64,000 bases of DNA from JAFGGG01 sp964634205 (lineage in GTDB: Bacteria > Spirochaetota > Spirochaetia > SZUA-6 > RPPD01). A program made the translations under genes and the position numbers. Location of the stretch: NCBI GenBank assembly GCA_964634205.1, contig CAZWKE010000001.1, forward strand, positions 124,001-188,000. Reading direction: 5' to 3'. Each line of letters starts with the position of its first letter. Within the stretch, counting starts at the first letter, position 1. The notes under the pieces are model-generated. The model saw nothing but the letters and a program-made list of their open reading frames with translations, did no database searches and was not told the DNA's origin. Positions 50,756-60,158 of the stretch are shown here, piece by piece.

Positions 50756-51974
50756 GCACTATTCCTTTTTTTGTTTTTTTATGCGTTTTCTGCTGGAGAA
50801 TGGTCTCCTTCAGGTCGTTCAATACATTCATATAGATTATATAGGCATCGTACGGTGTATCATATGGATTAAAGTATTTATGCACGTCACCGTCGGCAAA
50901 CCACTTGGTACACATATAATAAAAATGGTCCGAGGTAAGCAGCTTATGCCAGACATCAATCAGGTCCTGGTTGTGGGTGGCCAGTACCTGTTTTTCCAGG
51001 GCGTATGCCGCCTCTATACTGGAGTTCTGCAGCGGATTTCCCAACCATGCCGTGAGATCACGTTCGATATCCGCCCAGGAAACAAAATAAGGGACATCGA
51101 TCTGGGCAATGGGAGTGTAATACTCCTGGGCTTCACGCGGGTTGATAAACTGAAAATCGGGATGTTTGAATACCTCTTCGGGAAGCTGACGGAAAAAATT
51201 AAAAATACCGGTGTCTTCCCATTGGTGTTCCCCGAAGGTCTCATAATCCATGAACAGATTAATTACCTCGCCGTTGCCGGCTATGCTGTGCAGCCAGCCC
51301 GCGTACTTTTCCGCGGTGAGGGGGAACTCCTCCCAGCCGCGGTTGGAAAAGCGAAACGCAATATCATCGGAAAGCTTATAATTTTTCAGCAGCACGTTCA
51401 GCTTATAGCTTCCCGCCGGTTTATAGAGGAAATTGGGGCTGCGCCAGCCCAGCACATGATCGGCCCCTTCGGCCAGAATGGTGGTGTAGCCCATTTCTTC
51501 GATAAAATGGGCCAGCTCATTATTATAAATAAGCTCCGTGTTTCTGAAAGTCTTCGGGGTTTGTCCGAACAGGTCTTTGATAAGCTGTTTGTGTTTTAAA
51601 ACCTGGCGTTTGAAATTGGTTTTTGAAAACAGGAAGGCAAGGGAATGATAGTATGTTTCATTAATAAACTCGACACAACCCGTTGCCGCGAGTTTTTGAA
51701 ATAGTTCGATAACATAGGGATTATACCGTTGGAACTGCTCTACGGCGATGCCGCTTATGGAAAAGGCCACCTTGAACCTGCCCTGATATCTGTCTATGAG
51801 CTCAAGCAGCAGGTGGTTCATGGGAATATAGCATTTTTCACTCACCTTGTTTAAAATGTTTCTGTTGTTCTCTTCGTCCTCATAGAAGTGATTCACCCCG
51901 ATATCAAAAAAGGAGTAGTCTTTTCTCAAGCGATATGGCTGGTGCACCTGAAAGTAAAAACAGACAGAGATCAT
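50748..51974 (-). CDS. Glycoside hydrolase family 57 alpha-amylase/4-alpha-glucanotransferase-like
   Basis: A 408-residue GH57 enzyme acting on alpha-1,4-glucans. It starts FYFQVHQPYRLRKDYSFFD (conserved region 1), has ISGIAVEQF, nucleophile Glu147 in FRNTELIY and proton donor Asp243 in FMDYETFGEH. Length is at the short end of the family. No signal peptide, so cytoplasmic. Eight-base overlap with the synthase-phosphorylase gene and a 15-base gap from the upstream GT4 gene place it in one operon. Whether it is a hydrolase or a transglycosidase cannot be read from sequence. Confidence 0.9.
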   Translation of the reverse strand: MISVCFYFQVHQPYRLRKDYSFFDIGVNHFYEDEENNRNILNKVSEKCYIPMNHLLLELIDRYQGRFKVAFSISGIAVEQFQRYNPYVIELFQKLAATGCVEFINETYYHSLAFLFSKTNFKRQVLKHKQLIKDLFGQTPKTFRNTELIYNNELAHFIEEMGYTTILAEGADHVLGWRSPNFLYKPAGSYKLNVLLKNYKLSDDIAFRFSNRGWEEFPLTAEKYAGWLHSIAGNGEVINLFMDYETFGEHQWEDTGIFNFFRQLPEEVFKHPDFQFINPREAQEYYTPIAQIDVPYFVSWADIERDLTAWLGNPLQNSSIEAAYALEKQVLATHNQDLIDVWHKLLTSDHFYYMCTKWFADGDVHKYFNPYDTPYDAYIIYMNVLNDLKETILQQKTHKKTKKGIVHG

Positions 51975-51989
51975 ATGGGTCGCCCTTTC

Positions 51990-53288
51990 TTAAGCATAGG
52001 AAAATGATATTGCGTGATAAAGGTTTTTTATTTTATGTCCCGCGTTGTTCCAATGGATATTTTTTAATTCATAGGTACATTTTTCCACTATCTGTTTGGC
52101 AAGATGTTCATCCTGCAGCACATTGACAATGACGGAAGCCAGCTTTTCCACGTCCCAGAAATCAACCTTGATGGCGTCCTTTAATACCTCGGATACACCG
52201 GACTGCTTGGAGAGGATTATGGGCACATCATACAGCAGGGCCTCGAACGCGGTTATGCCGAAGGGTTCGGAAACCGACGGCATGACGTAGAGGTCGCTCA
52301 TGGCATACATCTTTTCAACCTCAACCCGGTTTAAAAATCCGGTAAAATGAAAGCGGTCCGTGATCTTCAGGCTTGCCGCCCGGGAAATAAGCTTCGGCAT
52401 CATGTCCCCGCTGCCGGCCATGATAAAGCGTACGTTCTTCATTTTTTTGAGTACCAGGTTGGCCGCTTCGATAAAATAATCCGGACCCTTCTGCATAGTA
52501 ACGCGACCTAAAAACAGGACGTATTTGTCCGGCAGGTTTTTCTGGATACCGAAGCGTTCAATCTGTTTTTGTTTTTCCACGGCATTGTGTACGACCGCAA
52601 TCTTGTGCGGATCAATTCCGTAATGGGTTGCGATGGTATTTTTTGTGTAGTAACTGACGGCGATTATTTTGTCCGCCTGCTCCATGCCGTATTTTTCTAT
52701 ATTATACACATTTTGATTCATATTTTCCCCGCTGCGGTCATATTCCGTCGCGTGAATATGGACAATCAGGGGTTTGCCGCCGGCCTTCTTGGCCGCCACG
52801 CCGGCAAGTATTGTTACCCAGTCATGCGCGTGAATGATATCAAAGTCTTTCATACTGCCCAGGTACTCACCGATAATGCTGTAGCGGAATACCTCGGTCA
52901 TCAGGTCCTTGCCGTAATTCCCGCTGAAGGCCATCACCGAGTTCGGTATGCTTCCGGCCTTACCGGCGGCAAGGTTCTGGTATTTATTGAAGAATTCTAC
53001 AGTGTTGCTTTGTGTATAATACGGCGAAATTGAACCGTCAACCATCTGTTTTGCCGTTTTAAACGCGGAACCGGCTTCCATCAATGCCCTATAGTGCTCG
53101 CTGAGTTGTATTTCGTCGGCGGCCAGAATCTCTATCTGGTTTTCACTATAGATACCCCTTTTGGTCGGGAGCACAAGCCGTATGTTTACATCATTATTAA
53201 TAAGACCCCTGGTAATTCCATAGCAGGCCATGCCCAGTCCCCCGCTGATAAAAGGAGGGAACTCCCATCCAAACATTAATACTTTCAT
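51990..53288 (-). CDS. GT4/GT5-like glycogen synthase-family glycosyltransferase
   Basis: A GT-B enzyme of 432 residues: KVLMFGWEFPPFISGGLGMACYG (donor loop), HAHDWVTILAGVAAKK, and the C-terminal VLFLGRVTMQKGPDYFIEAA, MPSVSEPFGITAFEALLYDV (E-x7-E). It resembles GlgA-like and archaeal-type starch/glycogen synthase-related GT4 proteins. Donor is probably UDP- or ADP-glucose, but it could also be a maltose-1-phosphate-type enzyme; unproven. Shine-Dalgarno GAGGAGG precedes the start, with a plausible promoter at 53356-53384. It heads the operon with GH57 and the synthase-phosphorylase fusion. Confidence 0.87.
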   Translation of the reverse strand: MKVLMFGWEFPPFISGGLGMACYGITRGLINNDVNIRLVLPTKRGIYSENQIEILAADEIQLSEHYRALMEAGSAFKTAKQMVDGSISPYYTQSNTVEFFNKYQNLAAGKAGSIPNSVMAFSGNYGKDLMTEVFRYSIIGEYLGSMKDFDIIHAHDWVTILAGVAAKKAGGKPLIVHIHATEYDRSGENMNQNVYNIEKYGMEQADKIIAVSYYTKNTIATHYGIDPHKIAVVHNAVEKQKQIERFGIQKNLPDKYVLFLGRVTMQKGPDYFIEAANLVLKKMKNVRFIMAGSGDMMPKLISRAASLKITDRFHFTGFLNRVEVEKMYAMSDLYVMPSVSEPFGITAFEALLYDVPIILSKQSGVSEVLKDAIKVDFWDVEKLASVIVNVLQDEHLAKQIVEKCTYELKNIHWNNAGHKIKNLYHAISFSYA

Positions 53289-53355
53289 AAATAATGAACC
53301 TCCTCTTCCCCGTATTTCCTGCCCTTCAAATCCCTAAAAAAACGCGATATATTTA

Positions 53356-53384
53356 AGTATATTTATACGATTTGCATAAAGCAA
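53356..53384 (-). promoter_or_regulatory. Sigma-70 promoter of the glycogen operon
   Basis: Minus strand TTGCTT (53379-53384), 17 bases, TATACT (53356-53361), with an ATTTGC...GCAAAT inverted repeat around the -35 region. The leader to the ATG at 53288 is about 60 bases and includes GAGGAGG. Confidence 0.45.
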
Positions 53385-53386
53385 AT

Positions 53387-55348
53387 TTATTCTTTTATTT
53401 CCAGGGAATTTAATACGCGAAGGGCCTCCGCCATGCTCCAGGCCTGGGCGACCGCGCCGTTCGGCATGAAGGGAGGGTTGGGATTGAATATTTCAGAGAT
53501 ATGGAACAGTCCGCTTTCCGCGAGATGCGTACTCCAAAGCTCCTTGAAGGTATTTTGGAAATAAGTCCGGGTTTTTCCCCGGTCACTCCCGTACTTGATA
53601 CAGGCATCGTAGAAAATTCCGATCAGCCACGGCCATGCCATGCCCTGGTGATAGGCCGAGTCACGTTTGTCCTGATCCCCGGAGTAGTCGGATAGGTAAA
53701 GCGGGTCCTGGGGAGAAAGCGTGCGCAGACCGTAGGGAGTAACCAGATGCTGCTTTACCACGGCTATGATTTTCTGCGCCTTCTCCGGTTGGATGCAGGT
53801 GTAGTCCAGGCCGACGGCAAACAGCTGGTTGGGTCTGATATGGGTCTCCTTATCCTGATCGTTCCGGTAAACGTCAATCAGGCATTCTGTCTGCGGATTC
53901 CAGAACAGAGTCTCAAAAGAGGCTTCAAACTTTTGTTTTATTTCACCGTATAATTGTTTTTGGGGCGCAGTCAGCAACGCTGCAAAATCCGAGAGAAAAA
54001 AGCAAAGGGCATTATAGAAAAGTGCATTGATCTCAACCGCGGCGCCGTGGCGGGGAGTAACGGGCGCGCCGTAGGCATTGGCATCCATCCAGGTAAGCTG
54101 TGTCCGGGCCGTCCCCGCAAAAACAAGCCCGGTTTCCGCTGTATGAGAAATCTGGGTTTTATTATTGATAACCGCGTCTAAAATGGCAGCCATACACTTG
54201 CCCAAGCGCTCTTTTACCCCCGCCTTATCGCCGGTATATTCTATATATTTTTGAATACTGCGGAAGAAGAGCAACGAGGTGTCGATGGAATTGTAGGCAT
54301 GGTTATTATCGGTTGAAGTGACATTAGGGAGAAGTCCGTTTTTCACATAACGGGCATATTTACTCAGGATATTTAACGCCGTTTCCTTCTCTCCCCGGCA
54401 CAGGGTTATACCGGGCAGTGAGATCATGGTATCACGGCCCCATTCACCAAACCAATGATACCCGGCAATTATCCCGGTATGATTATCGGTCAGATAATGT
54501 TCGGCGTGGAGTTTTAAGGTCGAAAGCGGTTCCGGTTCTCCCGCAAAACGGGATGTTTCCTTTTTAATTCGTGCCAGTTCGGTATCCCATTCTTCTTTAA
54601 TGGGAGCGCTTTGTTTTTTAATTGAGGCGCGGATGATCACCTCCTGGCCCGGTTTCAGTTTCACCTCAAACACACCCGGAGTAAACAGGTCCTCTTTATA
54701 ATTATATCCCCTGTTCTGTTCTTCTATATATTCAAAATCTTTCCACCAACCCGGCGCCGGATAAAATACACTGCGATGAGAGGTTTGCAAATACAGGGCG
54801 GGAAGGCCCTCATAGGGATCGATCTTAAATCCATTCTCCTCAAAATAGGTACGTGGGCGAACGAAGGTGTTCTCGAAAATCAATTCGTGAATGTTTCGGT
54901 AGGCAAGAAACGGCATGATTTTTAAAAGCACCGGCTGTTTGGCGGCGGTCAGCCTGAAGCGGACAAGAACGGTCGGCATAAAACGAGGCATACAGCTGGT
55001 CTTTTTTATCTCAACCTCTCCCAGTTTATAGGTTGTCTCAGGCAGGTATTCCGACTCAAACTTTGTAATATACTGGTGACCGGTGGGCGAAAAAACGCCG
55101 GGGAATTTATTGGTAGAGAGTTTGTGTTCGTGTTTGTTAAAGGATACCGCGCATTCCAGTTTGGACAACAACATAACGGTGGCCCCACGGTCTTTTAGGG
55201 GAACGGCAAGCAGGCCGTGATATTTTCTTGTATGACAGTCTATGACGGTACTTGATGCAAAGGCACCGTTCCCATTGGTCAGCAGGTACTCTTTTTTTAA
55301 TGATTCGTTCAGGTTTAAAAGCTGTTCGCGCCTTAAAGTAATTTTCAC
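53387..55348 (-). CDS. Amylo-alpha-1,6-glucosidase (glycogen debranching enzyme, GH133)
   Basis: Hydrolyses alpha-1,6 branch points in glycogen. The 653-residue protein has the N-terminal GDE_N-type beta-domain (EYLLTNGNGAFASSTVIDCH, TRKYHGLLAVPLKDRG) and the C-terminal (alpha/alpha)6 domain with GYHWFGEWGRDTMISLPGIT, NVTSTDNNHAYNSIDTSLLFF and SAYHQGMAWPWLIGIF. This is the archaeal/bacterial GDE type. GTG start at 55346-55348, with AAAGGAG six bases upstream. It is probably its own transcription unit: 98 bases separate it from the operon that follows it, which has its own promoter. Confidence 0.93.
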   Translation of the reverse strand: MKITLRREQLLNLNESLKKEYLLTNGNGAFASSTVIDCHTRKYHGLLAVPLKDRGATVMLLSKLECAVSFNKHEHKLSTNKFPGVFSPTGHQYITKFESEYLPETTYKLGEVEIKKTSCMPRFMPTVLVRFRLTAAKQPVLLKIMPFLAYRNIHELIFENTFVRPRTYFEENGFKIDPYEGLPALYLQTSHRSVFYPAPGWWKDFEYIEEQNRGYNYKEDLFTPGVFEVKLKPGQEVIIRASIKKQSAPIKEEWDTELARIKKETSRFAGEPEPLSTLKLHAEHYLTDNHTGIIAGYHWFGEWGRDTMISLPGITLCRGEKETALNILSKYARYVKNGLLPNVTSTDNNHAYNSIDTSLLFFRSIQKYIEYTGDKAGVKERLGKCMAAILDAVINNKTQISHTAETGLVFAGTARTQLTWMDANAYGAPVTPRHGAAVEINALFYNALCFFLSDFAALLTAPQKQLYGEIKQKFEASFETLFWNPQTECLIDVYRNDQDKETHIRPNQLFAVGLDYTCIQPEKAQKIIAVVKQHLVTPYGLRTLSPQDPLYLSDYSGDQDKRDSAYHQGMAWPWLIGIFYDACIKYGSDRGKTRTYFQNTFKELWSTHLAESGLFHISEIFNPNPPFMPNGAVAQAWSMAEALRVLNSLEIKE

Positions 55349-55417
55349 GCTTTTCTCCTTTTATTCCGAAAGCGCATCAGCGCAATCTGTGTTTGGCCCC
55401 TACAGCCGAATATCAGC

Positions 55418-56674
55418 TTAGAACACCTCCTCCAATACATAAAAATAATATGCATCGGTGCCGAATACCAGCCATCTGCCTGCGCTGACCGGCGCGCTGA
55501 GGATTGCTCCCTGGATATCCATCTGCCACATTATGCTGCCGTCCGCCCCGGAAAGGCAGACAAGACGAGGGGGGATGCCCTTTTTTTCATCGCCCAGTAC
55601 CCCAAAATAGATCCTGTCTCCAGCCACCAGCGGTGCGCTGCTGGTGGGTTGGTCAAGGGTGGTCTGCCAGGCGACCTCGCCGGAATCCGCGTAGAAGGCC
55701 CTGACAAGGGTATCGCCGCTGGTGTAGATGACCAGGTTGTTCCATACTGCGGGTGCCATATAATCAAGGAGCTCAATGCTCCGGTAAAAAACATCAAACG
55801 CATAGAGGTCTTTGCTTTTTTTCAGGCGTGATTTGTCCTCATAACGCCAGATCACCTTCCCCGTATACTTGTTCAGGGCATAGTATTGGTAGGTCAATTC
55901 ATAGAAGCCGTAGGTGCAGATGGCATAATGCAGCCGGTCTCCCTCTATCGCGGGGAAGGAAAACCATAAAGGATCGCTTCCGCCGGTCTCGACAAGCCAA
56001 AGGTACTGCCGTTTTTTTATGTCAAAAGCTCCAAAACTCTGCGAGTGTTCGGGTGGGCCGGGGGCAAAGTACATGATGTCATTGTCGATCTGGAAACTGT
56101 AATAGATCCACACCGGGTTGGGCATGGAAAACCGCAGCTTGCCGTCCAGGGACAGAAAAAAGGTTGAGCCGCCGTGACTGCAAAATACGATATAATCTTT
56201 ATACCTGGTCACCGTGGACAAGACCTTGGCGCCGCAGTCAAAGGACCATTTTTCATGTCCGTCCTTTATGGAAACCGCGTAGACTTTGCCGTCGTTTGAA
56301 CCGAAGTACACGGTATCTTCGTCCACATACGGGGTAGAGTTGATTTCTCCCTTGGTTTTAAAAATCCAGCGCATATAACCGGTTGCCAAATCAAAAGCGT
56401 AAAAATTCCCGTCTGTGGCCCCGAAATATATCGTGTCGTCTTTCAGCAGGGGCGAGTTGAAAGAGGTCGCCTTGTCTTGCTGGGACTGAAGCCGGATTTT
56501 CCATCGCACCGCAAGCGGCGGGTTAAGACCGTTCGGTGTACTGCCCCTTCCCTGGGTATTGCGAAACATGATCCAGTCGGACTGCTGTTCACAGCCGCTT
56601 ACCAATCCCAGGATGAGCACGCAGGATATCCATATAAGCGGAAGAATGCCTGAAATCCTTGTTTTTCCTACCAT
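55418..56674 (-). CDS. PQQ-like beta-propeller repeat lipoprotein
   Basis: The 418-residue protein has a signal peptide and lipobox LVSGC (Cys28), then repeated blades of the PQQ/quinoprotein-like propeller: FNSPLLKDDTIYFGATDGNF, INSTPYVDEDTVYFGSNDGK, SSAPLVAGDRIYFG and LSAPVSAGRWLVFG. There are no PQQ-ligand signatures, so it is probably a structural or ligand-binding propeller. It overlaps the transglutaminase gene by seven bases at its start, forming the last gene of the MoxR-DUF58-TgpA unit. Confidence 0.85.
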   Translation of the reverse strand: MVGKTRISGILPLIWISCVLILGLVSGCEQQSDWIMFRNTQGRGSTPNGLNPPLAVRWKIRLQSQQDKATSFNSPLLKDDTIYFGATDGNFYAFDLATGYMRWIFKTKGEINSTPYVDEDTVYFGSNDGKVYAVSIKDGHEKWSFDCGAKVLSTVTRYKDYIVFCSHGGSTFFLSLDGKLRFSMPNPVWIYYSFQIDNDIMYFAPGPPEHSQSFGAFDIKKRQYLWLVETGGSDPLWFSFPAIEGDRLHYAICTYGFYELTYQYYALNKYTGKVIWRYEDKSRLKKSKDLYAFDVFYRSIELLDYMAPAVWNNLVIYTSGDTLVRAFYADSGEVAWQTTLDQPTSSAPLVAGDRIYFGVLGDEKKGIPPRLVCLSGADGSIMWQMDIQGAILSAPVSAGRWLVFGTDAYYFYVLEEVF

Positions 56675-58866
56675 CGATAAAAAAGCCCCCGTAAACTAAA
56701 CCAGCTCCTGAGACTGTTCGATACACCCTTGCCGCGCATACCGCTGACAAGCGTACGATACTCCTGCCTCAGTCCGTTCCAGAGACGCTCCCGCATTTGC
56801 GGGGCGATGTTCTGTTTATAGCGGAGTGTTGTATAATATTCGGCAAAACCAGCCAGTTCGGGGTATTCTGTTGCGTATTCATTGATTGTCTGGTGGGGTT
56901 TTTTTATGATATACCCCCTGAATGCCATACGCATGAGCAGCAGACCATACAATGCCCGCAGACCCTTCGCGGTGTTTCTTCTGCCGAGGAGTGAATAATA
57001 TACAAGTAGACTGTAGCGGTAGATATATACACCGACAATCATGGCCGCGAAAAGCGCGCCTAATATGATCCCAATCAAAAGCGCGATATAGGCGGCGTTC
57101 CCCCGTAACGCATCCTGTTCCCGCCCGATTCTTTCATCATAAGGAATTACCACCTTCCAATCATTCGGGTCCCCGCCCTGCCGGGGGGGCATGGCGAACT
57201 GGGTTGATTCCACATCGATCCAGCCGTACACCGGCATGTACACCTGTGTCCAGGAATGCCGGTGCGAAGAGGTGACAAGGAATATGTCCTGTTCGGGGTA
57301 TTTTTTCAGCACATCAAGCTGCTGCCGTAATAAGTGAACACCGCGTTTGTGGGCCGGGGTCTGCAGTTTGGAAGCAACCAGGTAGCCGGTGACAACCCGC
57401 GCCGGAATACCCACAAAGCGGGCAAGCAGCGCCATGGCATTGGAAAACTCGGTACAGTCCCCGCTCCTGGTTTCAAACAGGAATTTTGAGATTGCTGCCA
57501 CGGAGGTGTCATCACTAAAACCCGCTTTATATTGATAGGCGCGGAAAAGCTGAAGCAGCACGAATATTTTACCATACGGTGTCAATTTGCTGTTGCGTAC
57601 ATCCTCGGTCATATCCGCCAGTTTCTGCTTCAGGGCAGGGGACAGTTGTAATTCGAGATAGGGTTTCAGGGTTTGTTTCTGCTGCGGGCTTAAGTCTTCC
57701 AGCTTGATCAGCGCCGGAGCCGAAGCCAGGCTTAACCCCGAAACCGCGTCATAGCTGTAACGAAACGGGACCGCATTCTCCTCCAGTGAGATCGGTTCAA
57801 CCGAGAACGGCATATAGGCCAGGTAGCGCTCCGGAGCGATTGAAAAAATATGTACGTCATAAGCCTGACGGGTTTGCTTATATTGATCGCGTCCGGGCCA
57901 TTTCCACGTCTGCAGCAGATGACGGGTTTTAAAGGTGTTCAGCTCGTTGTCTTCAAGCGAGGTGTCGTTGTTCTCGGTAAATCCTTTTTTCGGGTCAAAA
58001 AGGCTTCTATATGTTCCGGCCGCGTATAAGGTGTCGACTTTGGTAATCACCAGCATGGCCGCGTACTGCTTGTTGTTTTTGCGGGAAAGGGACTGCCACC
58101 GGTCCCGGGGCACCCCTTCCAGCTTCCCGCTGCCCCGTCCGTTCTGTCCACCGTACTGTGGAGTCCCGTTTTCCGAGTTGCTGTCGGTACTGAGAGGTTT
58201 TGATTCCGGGGGCTGCCCCAGTTCATTCAGGACAATAGAATGCTTAATGAAATCCGGGGGCAGAACCAGTGCGATCAGGAGTATCAGCGGGACACTCAGG
58301 CTGACGAAGAAAGCCAGCTCCCGGCGGCTTTTTTTATGCAGCCGTTCCTCAAACGCGGCCAGGTAGATAACCAGTGCGTGCAGACAAAAGGCGCAGATGG
58401 CCACAATCAGAACCACCTGGGTAAAGCCGTGGCTTTTCAGGGCAATCTCCTCGGAGGCCCGGGAAAAGCTCAATAATCTGAAATACACGATACCGAAATA
58501 AAACAGTTCAAGAACGGCGAATATCCTTCCCCGGCCGCGGGTCCGGAAAATCAATGCGGTCAGCATAAAAGCCAGCATCCCGCCCCCGATATAAATAAGA
58601 GTGGAGAGTCTGAAGCCGGAAATGATGACGGCGGTAAGCGCCGCAAATCCGAGACCGGCCGATATCCACCGTTTAAAGGTCAGGCGCGGTGGGGCCGGGA
58701 AAAAGGCCAGAAACATTTCCACCGGTATCAGGAAAAACCAGAAGATCCAGCCCTCTTTATCATAAGGCACCACAATGGCCGGATGGAACAAGGGCAGAAC
58801 AATGACCGTAAAATAAAGCAGTAAGCGGGTAAAAAAAAGCGATGTCAACCGAACATGTCTTTTCAT
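56668..58866 (-). CDS. Transglutaminase-like membrane protein (TgpA-type)
   Basis: A 732-residue membrane protein. The N-terminus has six or so membrane helices (residues about 10-200), the middle has an extracytoplasmic linker rich in Ser and Gly (220-250), the transglutaminase core is at about 430-560 with Cys471 (RSGDCTEFSNAM), His538 (RHSWTQV) and Asp551 (YGWIDVEST), and a further helix (about 595-620) precedes a cytoplasmic tail with a DUF4129-like pattern. This is the DUF3488/TgpA family that occurs with MoxR and DUF58 proteins. Periplasmic crosslinking or protease activity is proposed for such proteins, but substrates are unknown. Confidence 0.88.
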   Translation of the reverse strand: MKRHVRLTSLFFTRLLLYFTVIVLPLFHPAIVVPYDKEGWIFWFFLIPVEMFLAFFPAPPRLTFKRWISAGLGFAALTAVIISGFRLSTLIYIGGGMLAFMLTALIFRTRGRGRIFAVLELFYFGIVYFRLLSFSRASEEIALKSHGFTQVVLIVAICAFCLHALVIYLAAFEERLHKKSRRELAFFVSLSVPLILLIALVLPPDFIKHSIVLNELGQPPESKPLSTDSNSENGTPQYGGQNGRGSGKLEGVPRDRWQSLSRKNNKQYAAMLVITKVDTLYAAGTYRSLFDPKKGFTENNDTSLEDNELNTFKTRHLLQTWKWPGRDQYKQTRQAYDVHIFSIAPERYLAYMPFSVEPISLEENAVPFRYSYDAVSGLSLASAPALIKLEDLSPQQKQTLKPYLELQLSPALKQKLADMTEDVRNSKLTPYGKIFVLLQLFRAYQYKAGFSDDTSVAAISKFLFETRSGDCTEFSNAMALLARFVGIPARVVTGYLVASKLQTPAHKRGVHLLRQQLDVLKKYPEQDIFLVTSSHRHSWTQVYMPVYGWIDVESTQFAMPPRQGGDPNDWKVVIPYDERIGREQDALRGNAAYIALLIGIILGALFAAMIVGVYIYRYSLLVYYSLLGRRNTAKGLRALYGLLLMRMAFRGYIIKKPHQTINEYATEYPELAGFAEYYTTLRYKQNIAPQMRERLWNGLRQEYRTLVSGMRGKGVSNSLRSWFSLRGLFYRW

Positions 58867-60158
58867 AGCAGTTTGGCGTCTACAAGTATTTCTTCTATAT
58901 TAATTGAATTTACATTGGGAAGGCGGTGTTGGTAAAGCTCCTTTTCCCTGCGCAGAACCCACCATCCCGGAAATGAAAAATGCGGTAACGGCTTTAACAG
59001 GGAGAAGGTTGCCTGTTTTTGCTTTTTTGCCGAATGAGCGGAGGGGGTGGAGTGTATACTGCGGAAAAGGTGAATTCGGGACTGATCCAGCCCGGAGATC
59101 AATCGCGACAATTGTGTATCGAACGGAGTGGTGAAAATGAACACCTCACCCGGATGGGGGATATAGGTGTTGTTGACCAGGCTGTGGTAATGGATGGTCC
59201 CCAGTACCAGTCCAAGGTGATCGATATCGTCCGGTGTCTCGATGGTGAACTTGTCCTGGTTGGTAATCACCTCAAAGTTATAGTCCGGATAGGCCTCCTT
59301 CATGACCTTAATAAACGAGAGCATCCATCCCTTGACCACGTTCAGGTGTACAATGGAGTCCAGGGACTCCGGCCCCGGTTTCCGGTAATTTTGAAAAAAA
59401 ATGGTGAGCAGCCGGGTTTTCTCCTGCGTGATATGTGAAACCTTGGTGATCAATGTAGAAAGCCTGCCGGACACCTTCCAGTTTATGTCGCGCAGTTTGT
59501 CGCCTGCCATATACTCTCTCTGGTAATACCGCTCCTCGTTGGTGTCTTTTTTTCTGGCGGTGTCCTCCATACCGTCCATGGTAACGGCGGGGGCCTGTTC
59601 TTCATGCAGGATCACGGGAGGACGTATGGTCAGGGTCCTTGGGATCGCGGGGGTAAAACGGGCCCGGGTAAGCCCGAAGATGTCCTTTATACACAGGAAT
59701 CCCGAGGTTTTAAGGCTGCCGCAGAGCGGGAAGTAAAGCGGAAACTCAAACCTTTCCGGTTCCGGTGAGGAAAACTCCCGTATAAAAAGGAACGACTCCT
59801 TTTCCGCGACAAAGAGACGTCCCGAGAGCAGGAAATGCAGGCGAAAAAAGGGCAGGATGCGAAAACCCTCACAGTAAATACGCTGGTGGTATTCCTTGCC
59901 CGCATACAGGGCTTCGGCACTGTCCCATTCGTATGTCATTTCCTGCGGATGCAATACCTGGATGCGGTTAAGAATACCAAGCACAAACAGTACCGTGAGA
60001 GCGAAGATCGCTAGAATAAAACTAAAGGGATTCAGACTGAGCAGGGCATCATAGAGCAGTAACAGGGCAAAAACAAACAGAATACTGCCGGTAAGGGTCA
60101 GTGGATAATAATACAGCATACGCTGCAGAATCTGGACAAAAGTGTTCCGTGTTTGCAT
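58863..60158 (-). CDS. DUF58 (von Willebrand A-like) protein
   Basis: A 431-residue protein with two membrane helices near the N-terminus (about 14-60), then a beta-rich region and the DUF58 signature around residues 210-232 (REYMAGDKLRDINWKVSGRL). It belongs with MoxR AAA+ proteins; the two act together on a membrane or secreted partner, possibly as chaperone-type maturation. It follows moxR directly (one base) and overlaps the transglutaminase gene by four bases, so the operon is tight. Confidence 0.87.
   Translation of the reverse strand: MQTRNTFVQILQRMLYYYPLTLTGSILFVFALLLLYDALLSLNPFSFILAIFALTVLFVLGILNRIQVLHPQEMTYEWDSAEALYAGKEYHQRIYCEGFRILPFFRLHFLLSGRLFVAEKESFLFIREFSSPEPERFEFPLYFPLCGSLKTSGFLCIKDIFGLTRARFTPAIPRTLTIRPPVILHEEQAPAVTMDGMEDTARKKDTNEERYYQREYMAGDKLRDINWKVSGRLSTLITKVSHITQEKTRLLTIFFQNYRKPGPESLDSIVHLNVVKGWMLSFIKVMKEAYPDYNFEVITNQDKFTIETPDDIDHLGLVLGTIHYHSLVNNTYIPHPGEVFIFTTPFDTQLSRLISGLDQSRIHLFRSIHSTPSAHSAKKQKQATFSLLKPLPHFSFPGWWVLRREKELYQHRLPNVNSINIEEILVDAKLL

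Noticed and set aside
50754..51599. 281-codon open frame on the plus strand
   Set aside because: Antisense to the GH57 gene, whose catalytic motifs are intact.
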